A stretch of 64,000 nucleotides of DNA from Leishmania donovani (taxonomy: Eukaryota; Euglenozoa; Kinetoplastea; Trypanosomatida; Trypanosomatidae). The notes under the pieces are model-generated. The model searched no databases. It was not told where the DNA came from and saw only the letters and a program-made list of their open reading frames with translations. The number at the start of each line of letters is the position of its first letter. The first letter of the stretch is position 1. The position numbers and the translations under genes were made by a program. Location of the stretch: NCBI RefSeq assembly GCF_000227135.1, contig NC_018237.1, positions 145,548 to 209,547 on the forward strand, read 5' to 3'. Below are positions 1 to 10,463 of the stretch, piece after piece.

Positions 1-1034
1 TTTTCGTTTCTTTCGTCTTCTTCTTTTGTTCTGGACGAGGCGGTGAAGAGAGCAGGAAAAGGGAAGCGCGGCAGTGGCTGCAGAGGGCCCCTACAAAAGG
101 GAGGAAGGGTGCGAGAGAAGTAGTGTACATGTGCGTGCGCGCGCGCGTGTGTGTGTGTGTGCGCGCGCCGGTGCATCGAAAGGAGAGAGGGCTCGCTCAC
201 CTTCTTCTCGCTTTTTTCCTTGATGTGCGACGGATGAACAAGGAGAACAAAATAAAGAAGCCGCGCAAGCGCCTGTATGCCCCCCGCCGGCACAGCCCCT
301 ATCCCCCACCCTCACACTCTCTTTCTCTCTTGCCCTTGCACCTGGCGATATCCCCACCGCGATCACTACGGCTCCGCCACACCCGCTCCCACCCCAACTT
401 CTCTCTCTTCTTGAACACTTTTTTTTTCGTTAACCACTTCCTCTTCTGCGTGCCTTGGCATGCTTTTCTTCCCCACCTGCCCTCTCCTATCTCCAACTAC
501 CTCCCTTCTTCTCCCGTCCCCTCCCTCACCCCCTCTTTCACGCTCCTTGTCGCCCATTTCTCCGCTTTCTCTGTCGTCTGTTCCGTGTTTTGAGTACGTG
601 TGGAGGGTGTTGCATATGCCCCTCCACCCTCTCTCTCCCTTCTACGCTGTGTGCCTTCTCGGAGTCTCTCTTTCTTTATATGTCTGTGTGTGTGTGCGTG
701 TGCGCGTGCCGTTGTCCTGAGTATTCGAAAGCGTTGTCTTCGAGACTTTGCATGTCTGCAGGTCGGTGTGCCGTTCTTCACGTGCTGGTCCGCTCGCGAG
801 GGTTTGTCACGAGCGTGGCACACTTGCGCAACAAACACCCTTCCTGCTGGCACAAAGACCGTCGTTGTCACGACTACGCCTCCCTCCCCCCCCCCCCACA
901 CACAACAAAAAATCGAATGTGCGCCGTTCATGACATGCCCGCGGCGATCACCGCGGCCCCTTCTTCAGCACACGCCCACAGGCCGGCGCCAGCCTTGTCT
1001 TCATTTTTTTTTCTTTGTTCATTGCCCCAGTGTC
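1..1034. other. Left intergenic flank, no gene seen
   Basis: Pyrimidine-rich sequence with GT and CA dinucleotide runs (for example about 135-165 and 685-705). Several open frames cross it, but their translations are long Ser/Pro/Leu/Cys runs that follow CT/GT composition and look like no protein family. It is probably a 3' UTR or spacer of a gene lying to the left. Confidence 0.6.
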
Positions 1035-2021
1035 TTGTGTGCAGGTGCGTGTCTGCCCGCGAGCCCCTTCCGCTTGCCAACCCCCCCCCCTTCNNNNNNN
1101 NNNNNNNNNNNNNNNNNNNNNNNNNNNNNNNNNNNNNNNNNNNNNNNNNNNNNNNNNNNNNNNNNNNNNNNNNNNNNNNNNNNNNNNNNNNNNNNNNNNN
1201 NNNNNNNNNNNNNNNNNNNNNNNNNNNNNNNNNNNNNNNNNNNNNNNNNNNNNNNNNNNNNNNNNNNNNNNNNNNNNNNNNNNNNNNNNNNNNNNNNNNN
1301 NNNNNNNNNNNNNNNNNNNNNNNNNNNNNNNNNNNNNNNNNNNNNNNNNNNNNNNNNNNNNNNNNNNNNNNNNNNNNNNNNNNNNNNNNNNNNNNNNNNN
1401 NNNNNNNNNNNNNNNNNNNNNNNNNNNNNNNNNNNNNNNNNNNNNNNNNNNNNNNNNNNNNNNNNNNNNNNNNNNNNNNNNNNNNNNNNNNNNNNNNNNN
1501 NNNNNNNNNNNNNNNNNNNNNNNNNNNNNNNNNNNNNNNNNNNNNNNNNNNNNNNNNNNNNNNNNNNNNNNNNNNNNNNNNNNNNNNNNNNNNNNNNNNN
1601 NNNNNNNNNNNNNNNNNNNNNNNNNNNNNNNNNNNNNNNNNNNNNNNNNNNNNNNNNNNNNNNNNNNNNNNNNNNNNNNNNNNNNNNNNNNNNNNNNNNN
1701 NNNNNNNNNNNNNNNNNNNNNNNNNNNNNAGGGTGTGCAAGGTCTCAGAGGGCCCTGACCTGTAGCTGGCCATGATCCTCCTTGAGCTCATGCGACATGC
1801 ATCGAGAGACCACCACCCTCTGCTATCCCGCACGACAGACGCCACGGCTTGCTGCCCTCGAATGAAACCCTGGACGCTGCCCGCTGGAATCAAGGTATGC
1901 AGTCCACCCAAGCCCGTCTGGCGCGGGCCGTTCAGCACGTATCCGAGGAAGGGACGAGGAAAGGGCGGAAAGAGCCCATTGGACGCATGGCCCCGATGCC
2001 ACGGCTGGACGCTTCGTCCCA
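1035..2021 (+). repeat. Left arm of a large inverted repeat (retroposon-like)
   Basis: From 1730 to 2021 the sequence is a near-perfect reverse complement of 60866 to about 61160. The block ending at 1093 (ccgcttgccaacccccccc) is the reverse complement of sequence at about 61669-61692. Between them lies a 636-N gap, about the same size as the stretch separating the two blocks on the right arm. Identity stops abruptly at 2021 after ttcgtccca. The two arms lie about 59 kb apart in opposite orientation. On the right, the repeat continues into a degenerate frame with a C2H2 finger, so the arms may be 3' parts of a retroposon; that origin is inference. Confidence 0.75.
1094..1729. other. Assembly gap (636 N)
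   Basis: Unsequenced bases inside the left inverted-repeat arm. The right arm suggests that unique-looking repeat sequence, not a gene, belongs here. Confidence 0.95.
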
Positions 2022-4080
2022 AGCGATGAGGCGTTCGTCGTACTCCTGCAAAGTTGGGAGGGCTGCGGCCGCGCATGCGCGAATCTGTGGACGGGTCCGG
2101 GATAGGACCCACATGAAGCAGCCTAGATGAAACGAAAAGCTTTTCGAACGCTCGCGTGTCTGTGACGTCTGTGAGGAGTCGTCATGCGATGGTGCCGCTC
2201 TCTCCTCTCTTGTGGCATTTTGCTGGGTGGGCCCGCGGTGCGCCGGCTCTTTACGTGCGTTCAACTCTCCATCGTGCTCCTCTCGCTTTTCTTTTGTCTG
2301 CCCGGCCCACGCACAGGGGTCCACACAGGCAGAGCGGCGCGGCGTGTTTGCCTACGGCTGCCATCGCGTGGACGCGACGGGTGCCTCTGACAGGGCCGCG
2401 AGTGGGGGGAGAGTAGGGCAGAGTTGGGCCTCGTGCTCTATGGCGGCAAAAAAAAAAAGAAAGAAAAGGGGAATACCCGTCAGAAAGGAAGAGCAGCCGT
2501 TTCCAGTGTTTTGTTTCACGTGGAGAGCGTCACGCAAGGCGCATGCGTATTGCAGATTCGCGTATGTACTCGAAGTGGAAAAGGGAATGATTTGCCATGC
2601 GGTCGTATGTGTCTGAGCTCGTTGTCGCCTTTTCGTTTTTTATTTACTGCTGTTGCCCGTATTTTGTGATTCGGTGTGAGCATTGCACAGGTGGCGGGAG
2701 GGATGGAAGCCGGAGAAGTTTGATGGTTGCGTGTTGTTGTTTTCGGTGTGTACACGCGCCGAACTCGCTGGGTGTCCCTACCCTTCCACGCGCTGCATTG
2801 GCTCTCCGTGCCGCTTCCGACACCCCTCTTTCCTTTGTCCGTCCATCTCCCACTCCAGCGTTGCGCGCCCGCGGACGCGGTCATGCGCGGGCAAAAACAT
2901 GCACGCGCAAGCAGCTTCTCGTACGCTGATGGGTGGCTACATGCCCTTCCCACACCCGTCCTTGGCCTTGTATGTTTTGGCTGCTGTGACAGGTGGCGGT
3001 GGGGTTTGATGTATTTGCCCCCCCCGTGGTTCGCGTAGCAGCCGTCCTCACGCGAAGTGCACATACGATATATATATATATATATGTGTGTGTGTGTATA
3101 CGCGCGTGCGTGCGAGGGGTGCGCATGCGCGCCTTCTCGTTCCGTCTCTTGTGAGGGCTTGTCTGCCTGTCGCCGTCTTTGGCGGTTGCCCGTTGCGATT
3201 TCAGCGCAACGGACAACAAAAAGCAAAGGGAATACTTGCCATGGCACACATGCCATGCTGTGCACATGCCCACATACAGAGACAACCCACTCGCAACGAC
3301 GTGCAGCTAGCAAGCCCCGCGCCGACTGGTTTCACAGTGGATGGAACTGCGCTCGTGCTGAGTCCCCCGCTGGATATGTTACGAGCAAGGCTAGTGGTGT
3401 GCTTCGCTTCGTGGACAACGATCGGTGCCGTAGTAGTGCATGTTGGTGTGTGTGCACAAGCGTGCGTGTGTCTGGTGCTGCCCGGAAAGACGAAAGTAAA
3501 GCGCTAGCTCACAGCATCACCAGGCAAGAACCCACAGGTTTCAAGCAGCTGCTCCACCCCGCTCCACCTTCACCCCGTTCTCTGGTGGGGGAACGTTCGG
3601 CGTGAGGGCGACAGAGACCACGAGGGTAGCTGAAACTTTCTGTGTTACTTTCCACACACACACACACACACATACACACGCTGCAGGCTAGTGTCGCACA
3701 TCGCATGTGTTCGGTGGGCGGCCTACGCGCACTACGGCGTCTGCTTGCCCCGCTCCACAGCCCCTTTCCATTGGTGTCGTCTTCTTCCTCTTCTCCGTTT
3801 CGGCACCACACGCACGCACACGCGCACGTGCCCGCTGCCCTCTACGGGCTACTGATGCATAATACATCATCATCAGCAACAACAAAATACTGGCACACGC
3901 ACGCCCCTGTGAACAGGACGCTTTACGTGACTCCCGTATTACCTGGCCGGCTCTCTGTCGCTCTCTGTCTACCCCCTTCCGTTCCTCTCACAGCCCATTC
4001 GATCCTTTACGGCCACCCTTGCGGCCCTCGTCCTTCCACGGCTCCGTTTTCTGTTCTGGTTGTGGTGGCCTTCGTCGTTG
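2022..4080. other. Spacer upstream of the first transporter gene
   Basis: No convincing gene. Contains an (AT)n(GT)n microsatellite at about 3068-3105, a CA run at 3653-3671 and increasing pyrimidine content towards 4080. A 265-codon minus-strand open frame at 2516-3313 translates to low-complexity sequence rich in Thr-His repeats and was not accepted. Confidence 0.6.
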
Positions 4081-4169
4081 CTCTGCGGCTCTCTCTTCTC
4101 TCCCTCCCGCCTCCGCCCTGTTCTGGACCCCCGCCCCTTCGTTTCTGCTATTCTTTTCTGTTTCCAAAG
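4080..4169 (+). promoter_or_regulatory. Candidate spliced-leader acceptor of FBT1
   Basis: A long CT-rich tract contains no AG until AG at 4168-4169, ten bases before the chosen ATG at 4179. By trypanosomatid rules the first AG after a strong polypyrimidine tract is the usual trans-splice acceptor. If it is used, the 5' UTR would be unusually short. A second in-frame ATG at 4221 would give a more normal leader. Confidence 0.4.
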
Positions 4170-4178
4170 AAGCCCAGA

Positions 4179-6254
4179 ATGGCGAAGGGTCAGTGTGAGG
4201 GCCAAGCCTCTCCCGAGGAGATGAGCGCCGACCCCTACAGAAATGATGCGGCCGTGAAACCGAAAAGGTTTGTGCACCCCGAGGCAGCTGCCTTGTTCTC
4301 TAAGTGGCCGTGGGTGCGACGGGTGCCGATGTTTGGCGAGGCTGTCGAGGGCTACGGGCTCAAGGTCATCGTCGCTCTTGGTGCTACCAACCTGCTCTGC
4401 AGAGGCGTCGCGGATCGTATCCTGACGGGTCAGACGTACGCCATGATGATTGATCGCTACGGCATCGACGTGGCCCGCTACCAGCGCCTTTCCACCATCG
4501 CTACGATGGGGTGGTCCATCAAGGCCTTCACAGCGATGCTCTGCGACGGCTTCGCCTTCCTCGGCTACACGAAGCGCTGGTACATGTTCATCTCCTGCGT
4601 CGGCGGTGGCGCGTTCGCGCTGATCTACGGCCTCCTTCCGGCGAAGGAGGCGTCGGCTGATGTGGCAGCCGCCTTCATCTTCCTGTCGACGTGGGGCAAG
4701 GCCAACGTGGATATCCTGTCGGAGGGCCATTACAGTCGACTGATGCGCCAGAACCCGAAGCCTGGCCCGTCCATGGTGAGCTGGGTCTGGTTCTGGATCA
4801 TGGTAGGGGCCATCATCGCGACTGTGATGAACGGCCCGCTCGCGGATGCCGGGAAGCCGCAGATCAGCATCTTCGTGTCTGCCGCGCTGCAGCTCATCAC
4901 CTGCGTCTTCTTCCTGTTCAACTGGTACGGGGAGAAGAAGAACCGCGTGCTGCGTTCCGAGGACGCGCTGTTTATTCTGGAGGAGACGCGCAAGGAGCGT
5001 GACCGTTTTAGGCTCCCGGCGCACGATGAACCGGTCACCGGTGTGCCGCAGCATGGTGGTGCGGCGAAGGGGAAGAGGAGCCCGCAGCGCTCGCACTCGG
5101 ATGAGGATGTGGAGGCAGTGGCAGTCGAACAAGTCAACAGAGACGATGTGCACGTCCCGCGCGAATTGGCGCAGCTACCTTACGAAGGCGATGATGACGC
5201 GGATGCCGACGCGGCAGCGGAGGTGTACTACGGCAAGCCGCCGGTGCCGTGCCTGTTCGGGCTGTTCGAAATGAACAGGGAAGTGATCACAGATAACTGG
5301 AAGATCTTCGTGTACAGCGTTGTCATGACCTGTGCTGTGATCGCGATGCTGTGTGCCAACATCCTGGCCGACACGCTGGGCCTCCTGATTGCGTGCGTCG
5401 TTGTGTCGACCATCTGCTGCTGCTCCTCATTCTGGGCCCTGCCGCTGGTGATTGCGAAGGCCAACGTCTTTGGCTACCTCCAGCAGGCGGTGTACATCAA
5501 CATCGCGAGCCCCCTCATGACCTTCTACCTGAACTCATACAACTGTGAGGAGAACTTCCCGAACTTTAGCTACAGTTTCTACAACACCGTCGCGGGTGTC
5601 ATCGGCAACTTCGCAGGGCTAGCTGGCGTGTCCGCATTCAACTGCATATTCTCGAAGCGCAGCTACCGCCTCACCTTCTGCGTGACCACGTTCGCGCAGG
5701 TTCTGGGCGGAATGACGGATATTGTGATTGTGAAGCGCTGGAACCTGTACATCGGCATCCCTGACCATGCCATGTACATCTGGGGTGCGGCTGTAGTGAG
5801 CGAGGTGTGCTACATGCTTGGCTATATGCCGATGGTTGTGCTGCTGTCTCGCCTGTGCCCTCGTGGCTCGGAGAGTGTCGTGTATGCGCTGATGGCGGGC
5901 TTCGCGAGCCTGGGACGCTCGACTTCCGCGTCTCTCGGCGCGATCATCATGGAGTACGGCCTGCCTGTGTTCAAGACGCGGGACGATGGCTACCGTTGCG
6001 GCGTGGAGAATCTTGCATGGCTGCTGTTTGTGTGCAATGTGTGTGCGCCTCCGCTCGTGCTACCGCTGACTCTGCTGCTGCCGAAGGCGCGCATCTGCGA
6101 CGATATCGACATTGACGGCAAGGCGTTGCGCAGGAAGGTAGACGCGGAGTTGATGGCGGGCGAGGCAGGCGATTTGCCGTCGCTGCCCTCGTCGGCTGAG
6201 AACCCCCGTGCGACGAAGGCACAAGATGACGAGGCGACGCGAGAGAAGGTCTAG
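4179..6254 (+). CDS. Folate/biopterin transporter family protein (array copy 1)
   Basis: Encodes 691 aa of the folate/biopterin transporter (FBT) family, a branch of the major facilitator superfamily that imports folates, biopterin or, for one Leishmania member, S-adenosylmethionine across the plasma membrane. Two membrane halves (about residues 55-250 and 375-635) are joined by a hydrophilic acidic loop (about 251-370). Family blocks visible are MGWSIKAF (110-117), GYTKRWYMFIS (129-139), GKANVDILSEGHYSRLMR (173-190) and CPRGSESVVYALMAGF (560-575). PNFSYS near residue 461 holds a potential N-glycosylation site. The open frame extends upstream to 3642, but that part is low complexity, so the ATG at 4179 was chosen; 4221 is an alternative. 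This is the only full-length copy in the left part of the array and lacks internal Ns. Its central loop and C-terminal tail differ from copies 2-5. Family is certain; substrate cannot be assigned from sequence. Confidence 0.93.
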   Translation: MAKGQCEGQASPEEMSADPYRNDAAVKPKRFVHPEAAALFSKWPWVRRVPMFGEAVEGYGLKVIVALGATNLLCRGVADRILTGQTYAMMIDRYGIDVARYQRLSTIATMGWSIKAFTAMLCDGFAFLGYTKRWYMFISCVGGGAFALIYGLLPAKEASADVAAAFIFLSTWGKANVDILSEGHYSRLMRQNPKPGPSMVSWVWFWIMVGAIIATVMNGPLADAGKPQISIFVSAALQLITCVFFLFNWYGEKKNRVLRSEDALFILEETRKERDRFRLPAHDEPVTGVPQHGGAAKGKRSPQRSHSDEDVEAVAVEQVNRDDVHVPRELAQLPYEGDDDADADAAAEVYYGKPPVPCLFGLFEMNREVITDNWKIFVYSVVMTCAVIAMLCANILADTLGLLIACVVVSTICCCSSFWALPLVIAKANVFGYLQQAVYINIASPLMTFYLNSYNCEENFPNFSYSFYNTVAGVIGNFAGLAGVSAFNCIFSKRSYRLTFCVTTFAQVLGGMTDIVIVKRWNLYIGIPDHAMYIWGAAVVSEVCYMLGYMPMVVLLSRLCPRGSESVVYALMAGFASLGRSTSASLGAIIMEYGLPVFKTRDDGYRCGVENLAWLLFVCNVCAPPLVLPLTLLLPKARICDDIDIDGKALRRKVDAELMAGEAGDLPSLPSSAENPRATKAQDDEATREKV

Positions 6255-6689
6255 CGCGGATTGTGAAGGTATTGCAAAGGGCATCGTGGTGGCAGCCAGC
6301 AGCGCCTGAAATGAGCGCGCGTGTGCACTCGTATTGGTTCCGAGCTTCTTCATCATGCCCGCTCCTCGTGACGCCGTCGAAAACGACCTCTGCATGTAAG
6401 CAGGCACACACACACACACAGGCACGCATGTGCGCAAGTCTAATCGGCTCGCGACGTGGCGCGTGGCTCTCAGCTATCCGTATGCAGCCTGCGCGTAACG
6501 CGTGCGTTCTTTTCAGGCACCCTTTTGCCCATAGCCCCCTCCCCCGGTGAAGCGGTATAGCGGTGCTCCTTTTCGATGCCGCCTGACCTCGCCGTGCCCT
6601 CTCCCGGCGGCCCCACCTTCGGAGCTTGAAAGAAGACTTTTATTGCCACAGCCCGCTATTCCCGGCTCCAGCGCGCTCACCCCACCCAC
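6255..6689. other. 3' flank of FBT1
   Basis: Non-coding, with a short CA repeat at about 6407-6421. Probably the proximal 3' UTR of copy 1, leading into a degenerate SIDER2-like element. Confidence 0.5.
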
Positions 6690-7127
6690 ACGCATACACC
6701 TCAGCGCGCGGTATTCCAGGGCCCGTTTGGCTATGGCGTAGGGGAGGTCAGAGCGATGCATCGCTGCTGATGTCGGCGTCCAGGTCCTCTGTGGCGTTAC
6801 ATCAGAGGAGGAGGGCCTGTGACAGTGAGTACGCTTGTGCCATCTCTACAGTGGGGCAGAGTGTCCGCGCAACACGGAGATACCTCACCCGGCCCTCACA
6901 CTGGCCACTGGTGTGGGGGGGGAGCCTGAGCCACCTCGAGGGGGAGGCGGCGGTGAGGCACCCTGAGAGGGCAGGGGCCCGTGCTCGCAGGTGACGGAGC
7001 TGGGGCATTAGCTGTGGCGCACGCGCGCCTGCGATTGCCGTCGCACCACGGGGGTGGGGCCGATGACAGGGGGAGGGAGGGGGCACAGAGCGGCGTTGGG
7101 GGTTTGTATTGGCGGGAAATGGAAACA
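6690..7127 (+). mobile_element. Degenerate SIDER2-like retroposon remnant
   Basis: The stretch around 6757-6785 (atcgctgctgatgtcggcg) and the following blocks (agtacgcttgtgccatc, a GGTGTGGGGG block, then GAGCCACCTCGAGGGGG) run in the same order as in the SIDER2-like element at 31101-31810, but with many substitutions. The 3' third is hard to align. It lies in the probable 3' UTR of transporter copy 1, the usual position of SIDER2 elements, which are known to influence mRNA stability in Leishmania. The boundaries are approximate. Confidence 0.5.
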
Positions 7128-10100
7128 CGCTGAAAGGGCGGCCAAAGCAAAAGAAGGGGGTCGTTTGTTATTGTTGGTTTCGCTGGTGCCTTTACCAGGA
7201 TGTTCCACCGCAAAAATCCCCACGCCTGCGCGCGAGTGGCCCTCGTCTCCTTTTCCACTCAACATCCTGCACGCGGTGTGTCTCACTGGCACGTGAAGGT
7301 GTTGCTCTGGGCTCATCGCCTCCGGCGTTAAATCTTCGTCCTCTTCACCTTTTGTGCGTGCGTGTGTGTGCGTGCACCTGTCGACGTTGCCGAGGTGAGG
7401 GCTACATCGTTTTTCTTTTTTCTGTTTTGTTGCCGTTGTTGTTGCTGCCGCGTGGCTTCCCTCTGTGTCTGTTTGTGTGCGTTAGCTCTTGCACTGCTCT
7501 GCTGGCTCGTGCTTTCGTCTTTCTTCTTCGCCCTCCTCTCCCTCGTCTCCCTCTCTTTTTCTACGGTACACCTCTTTCGTGATGATGGGTGCCCGTGAGC
7601 AAGCCTTTTGTCTGCGCCCCCCCCCTACATACACACACCCTCCCTCTCCCCGCTTCTGCCGATGTGGCGGTGGATCTTGGACGCTCCTTCGATTGGCTTT
7701 CTGGCCTCCCTCTCTGTCCATCTCTCCGAACCCACAGAGGCGACACCATCCCATCCAAACAGTTCCCTTACCGCTTTCCCTCCTCTTCCTCCTCCCTTCT
7801 GTGTGTGTTTGTGTGTGTGTGTGTTCCTTTTTCTTTAGGGGGTCGGGCTTATCTTCTTTTTTTTATTTTTTTTTTGCTGTGCGAAGCGAACGAAGCAGAC
7901 GGCGAGCATACGCGTCCGTGCGCGTACACTCATGAGCTTGTGTCGTTGAGGACGACTTCTAACCACGTTGATCGCGTGAGGGTGGTGCTCTGCCGTAAAC
8001 CTTCCGACCTCGATTACCGATACGATAAGCGAACGACGCATAGACACACTTCGCAAGCCGTTTTTTTTTTTTTTGACATGCGTGCGTGCGTCTATATGAC
8101 TTTTGCCTTCTCTTGTCACAGTTGACGATGACATGCTACCGATGTTCTTTTTTTTTATAAGTTTTGCATACTCTTCCAAGTACCTCGCCGTCGTTGTGTG
8201 GGGAGCGCACCGGCAGTGCAGCGTGCCTGTTTACCCTCTCCTCGCCTCGCTCACCCACCCCCTCTCACGTGTGCATGCCATGCAGTGGCGGAGGTTTCTC
8301 GCGTGGAAGCTCGAAGCTATTGTGCGCGTGTGTGTCGAGGTGCACGTGCTGCCAGGAATACCCTGGCATCACACACACACGCACACACAAATAGACACAG
8401 GCACCCACACAGCGAGGCATCGACACGTGCTTACGCGCTTGTTGTTTTTACGGCTGGTGAAGTTGCATGTTGTGCCTTTCTCTTCTGAGACATGTACTCA
8501 AATCTTCTATATGCCCCCCCCCCTCTTCCTCTTCCTCCCCTCTTCCCCTTCCCCTTTTTTCAGTGCTCTTCTCCGCATCTTTTCATTCCGTTGATCCTTT
8601 TGTTTTTTCATCTGCGTGTAAGCGCGAGCGTGTGTTGACACTTCCTCCTTCCCACCCCCACCTCTCCCCGTGTGTGTGTGTGTGTGCCTCTGTGCGTAGA
8701 ATCGGTTGTGCGTGTACCGTAATGCCGAAGACGTGGTCGAGATGGGTACGGCCTCCACTGATTGCACTGTTCTCTCTCCCCTTTTGCTTCCCTGCACACT
8801 GTGTGTGCGTGTGTGTGCGTGCTTTCTGTTTTCGCTCTTGTTTTTCTTTTTTTTCCTCGGAGGGGGTGGGTGGTGAAATGGGTAAGGCCTTGCGTGCCCT
8901 CACGTCTATGCATGATAGGTTGTTGTATGCGTGCGTGCGGTGGTGTGCACGCATGCACACATATCATGCATATCGTTGCAGCCACTGCGCGCGTGATGCG
9001 ATGCTGGCATCGATGCCTTTCGCTTGTTTCCTCTTCGTGTGTTGCCGATGCCCTTGTATGTGAAGTAAGGCACAAAGACACGTATACCCACGTCCTTCTT
9101 CCCCTCTCCTTCTATGAAATTGGGCTACGGTGCTCCTCACCACCCGGCCTCGCGCTCACGTTGACCCAGCTGCATGCGTGTCTGTTGTTCTTGCGTTGGC
9201 GCCTCTGACGGGCCCCCCCTCCCTCTCTCCATTCACCACCCCTCCAACTGGCAACTCCTCGCCACAGGGATCCCTCGTGCGATGCTCCTTTTTCTTGGGT
9301 TGCCTCTCTGTAATCCTCTGATTTTCCTCTCCTGGGTTGACACACACATACATATATATATATATATATTGAGCGTCTTGTGCGCTGATGTGCCGGATGA
9401 TGGTGGTTGTCGGGGGGGGGGGCTGCTGTTGCGACGACAGAAGCAGCCGATACCATTGCTTTCCTCGTTGTTTCCATTGGACGTGTGTGCTTGACGTGTT
9501 GGCGCACCAGTGCACTTGGGCCTGTCGGAGCCATCGGCGTAGTATGCTGACCACACAATCAAACCAACATAAAAAAGACGGCGCACGTATCTCTCAGTGA
9601 TCACATGTGTAGGTGTGCCCCAAAGAGCTGCGGGTACAACGGAACATGGCAGAGGGGGGGGGGTGCTTAGAAGGGAAAATCACGTGGCTCGATGCCCATC
9701 GACGGATGGGCGTCGGGGCTGTCGTTTTGCACTCTTGGGTAGGTGCGTCCATCAGTCAGCCATGTACCCATCTATCCCTGCATGAGGGCTCTGTTTACAC
9801 GCATCGTGTGCCCTTGGATGCGCAACGCCCCTCTTCTGCCTTTCCTTGCTCTCGTCGCTCAGCTGCTGCTGCGATCTTCTCTGTAGCCTCGAGCCTAACG
9901 CCTCATGGTCGCCACATCACAGATGAGACGCTTCCGTTTTTTTTTTTTCGCTGCGTTTGCTTCCTATTCTCGACTCTTCTCTCCCACTACCGCTCTTGGT
10001 TGTTCGACTTCTCGCACCCCCTCTGGATGTCTATATGTATCCCTCTATATGCACTGAAGCTCGAGATACGTCACTATCCTTGTAAGAAGACGACGCCCAC

Positions 10101-10463
10101 TCACCTATCCGCCCCTCCTTGCATCATCGGTGCCACCACCGCCACGTCTGCCAACGGACGCACACACGCACACGTCTGCGCACGCGCATCACAGTTTTTT
10201 TTTTCCTTTCCTCGCTCTCGATCTCAACCGATCTCTCTTGAAGGCCTTTCCGGAGGCTCTCTCGCCACTCGGAGACTTGGGATCGGATCCCCAAGTTCGC
10301 TTTTCTACCCTGATCGTGCGCCATTCCTCCTTGCTGCAAGTCCGTGCGGCGGCGTTCTCGACACAGTGCCATACCGCCACCCGTGCGCAACAGCCCTGCT
10401 GCCAGTCTCCCTAAAAGCGCTCACGGTGATCGGAGCTTCTCGCTGCGCATTGCCCCCGCGCAC
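7128..10463. other. Spacer between FBT1 and FBT2
   Basis: About 3.3 kb without a believable gene: homopolymer T runs (8062-8074, 10196-10203), GT/CA microsatellites (8371-8388, 8672-8684) and a TA run at 9355-9369. The open frames are Cys/Ser/Leu/Pro-rich and follow composition. A polypyrimidine tract at about 10190-10240 followed by AG at 10242-10243 could be the trans-splice acceptor for the next gene. Confidence 0.55.

Noticed and set aside
455..1765. Long plus-strand open frame (436 codons)
   Set aside because: Half of it is N, and the rest is composition-driven Ser/Cys/Pro/Leu sequence over CT and GT runs.
2516..3313. 265-codon minus-strand frame
   Set aside because: Low-complexity Thr/His/Arg repeats from a CA/TA microsatellite, opposite to the direction of all genes.
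3642..4178. Upstream extension of the FBT1 frame (179 codons)
   Set aside because: Low-complexity Leu/Pro/Ser/His translation of UTR sequence; family similarity and the acceptor site place the start at or after 4179.
3969..5153. 394-codon minus-strand frame opposite FBT1
   Set aside because: Antisense shadow caused by the high third-position GC of the transporter gene.
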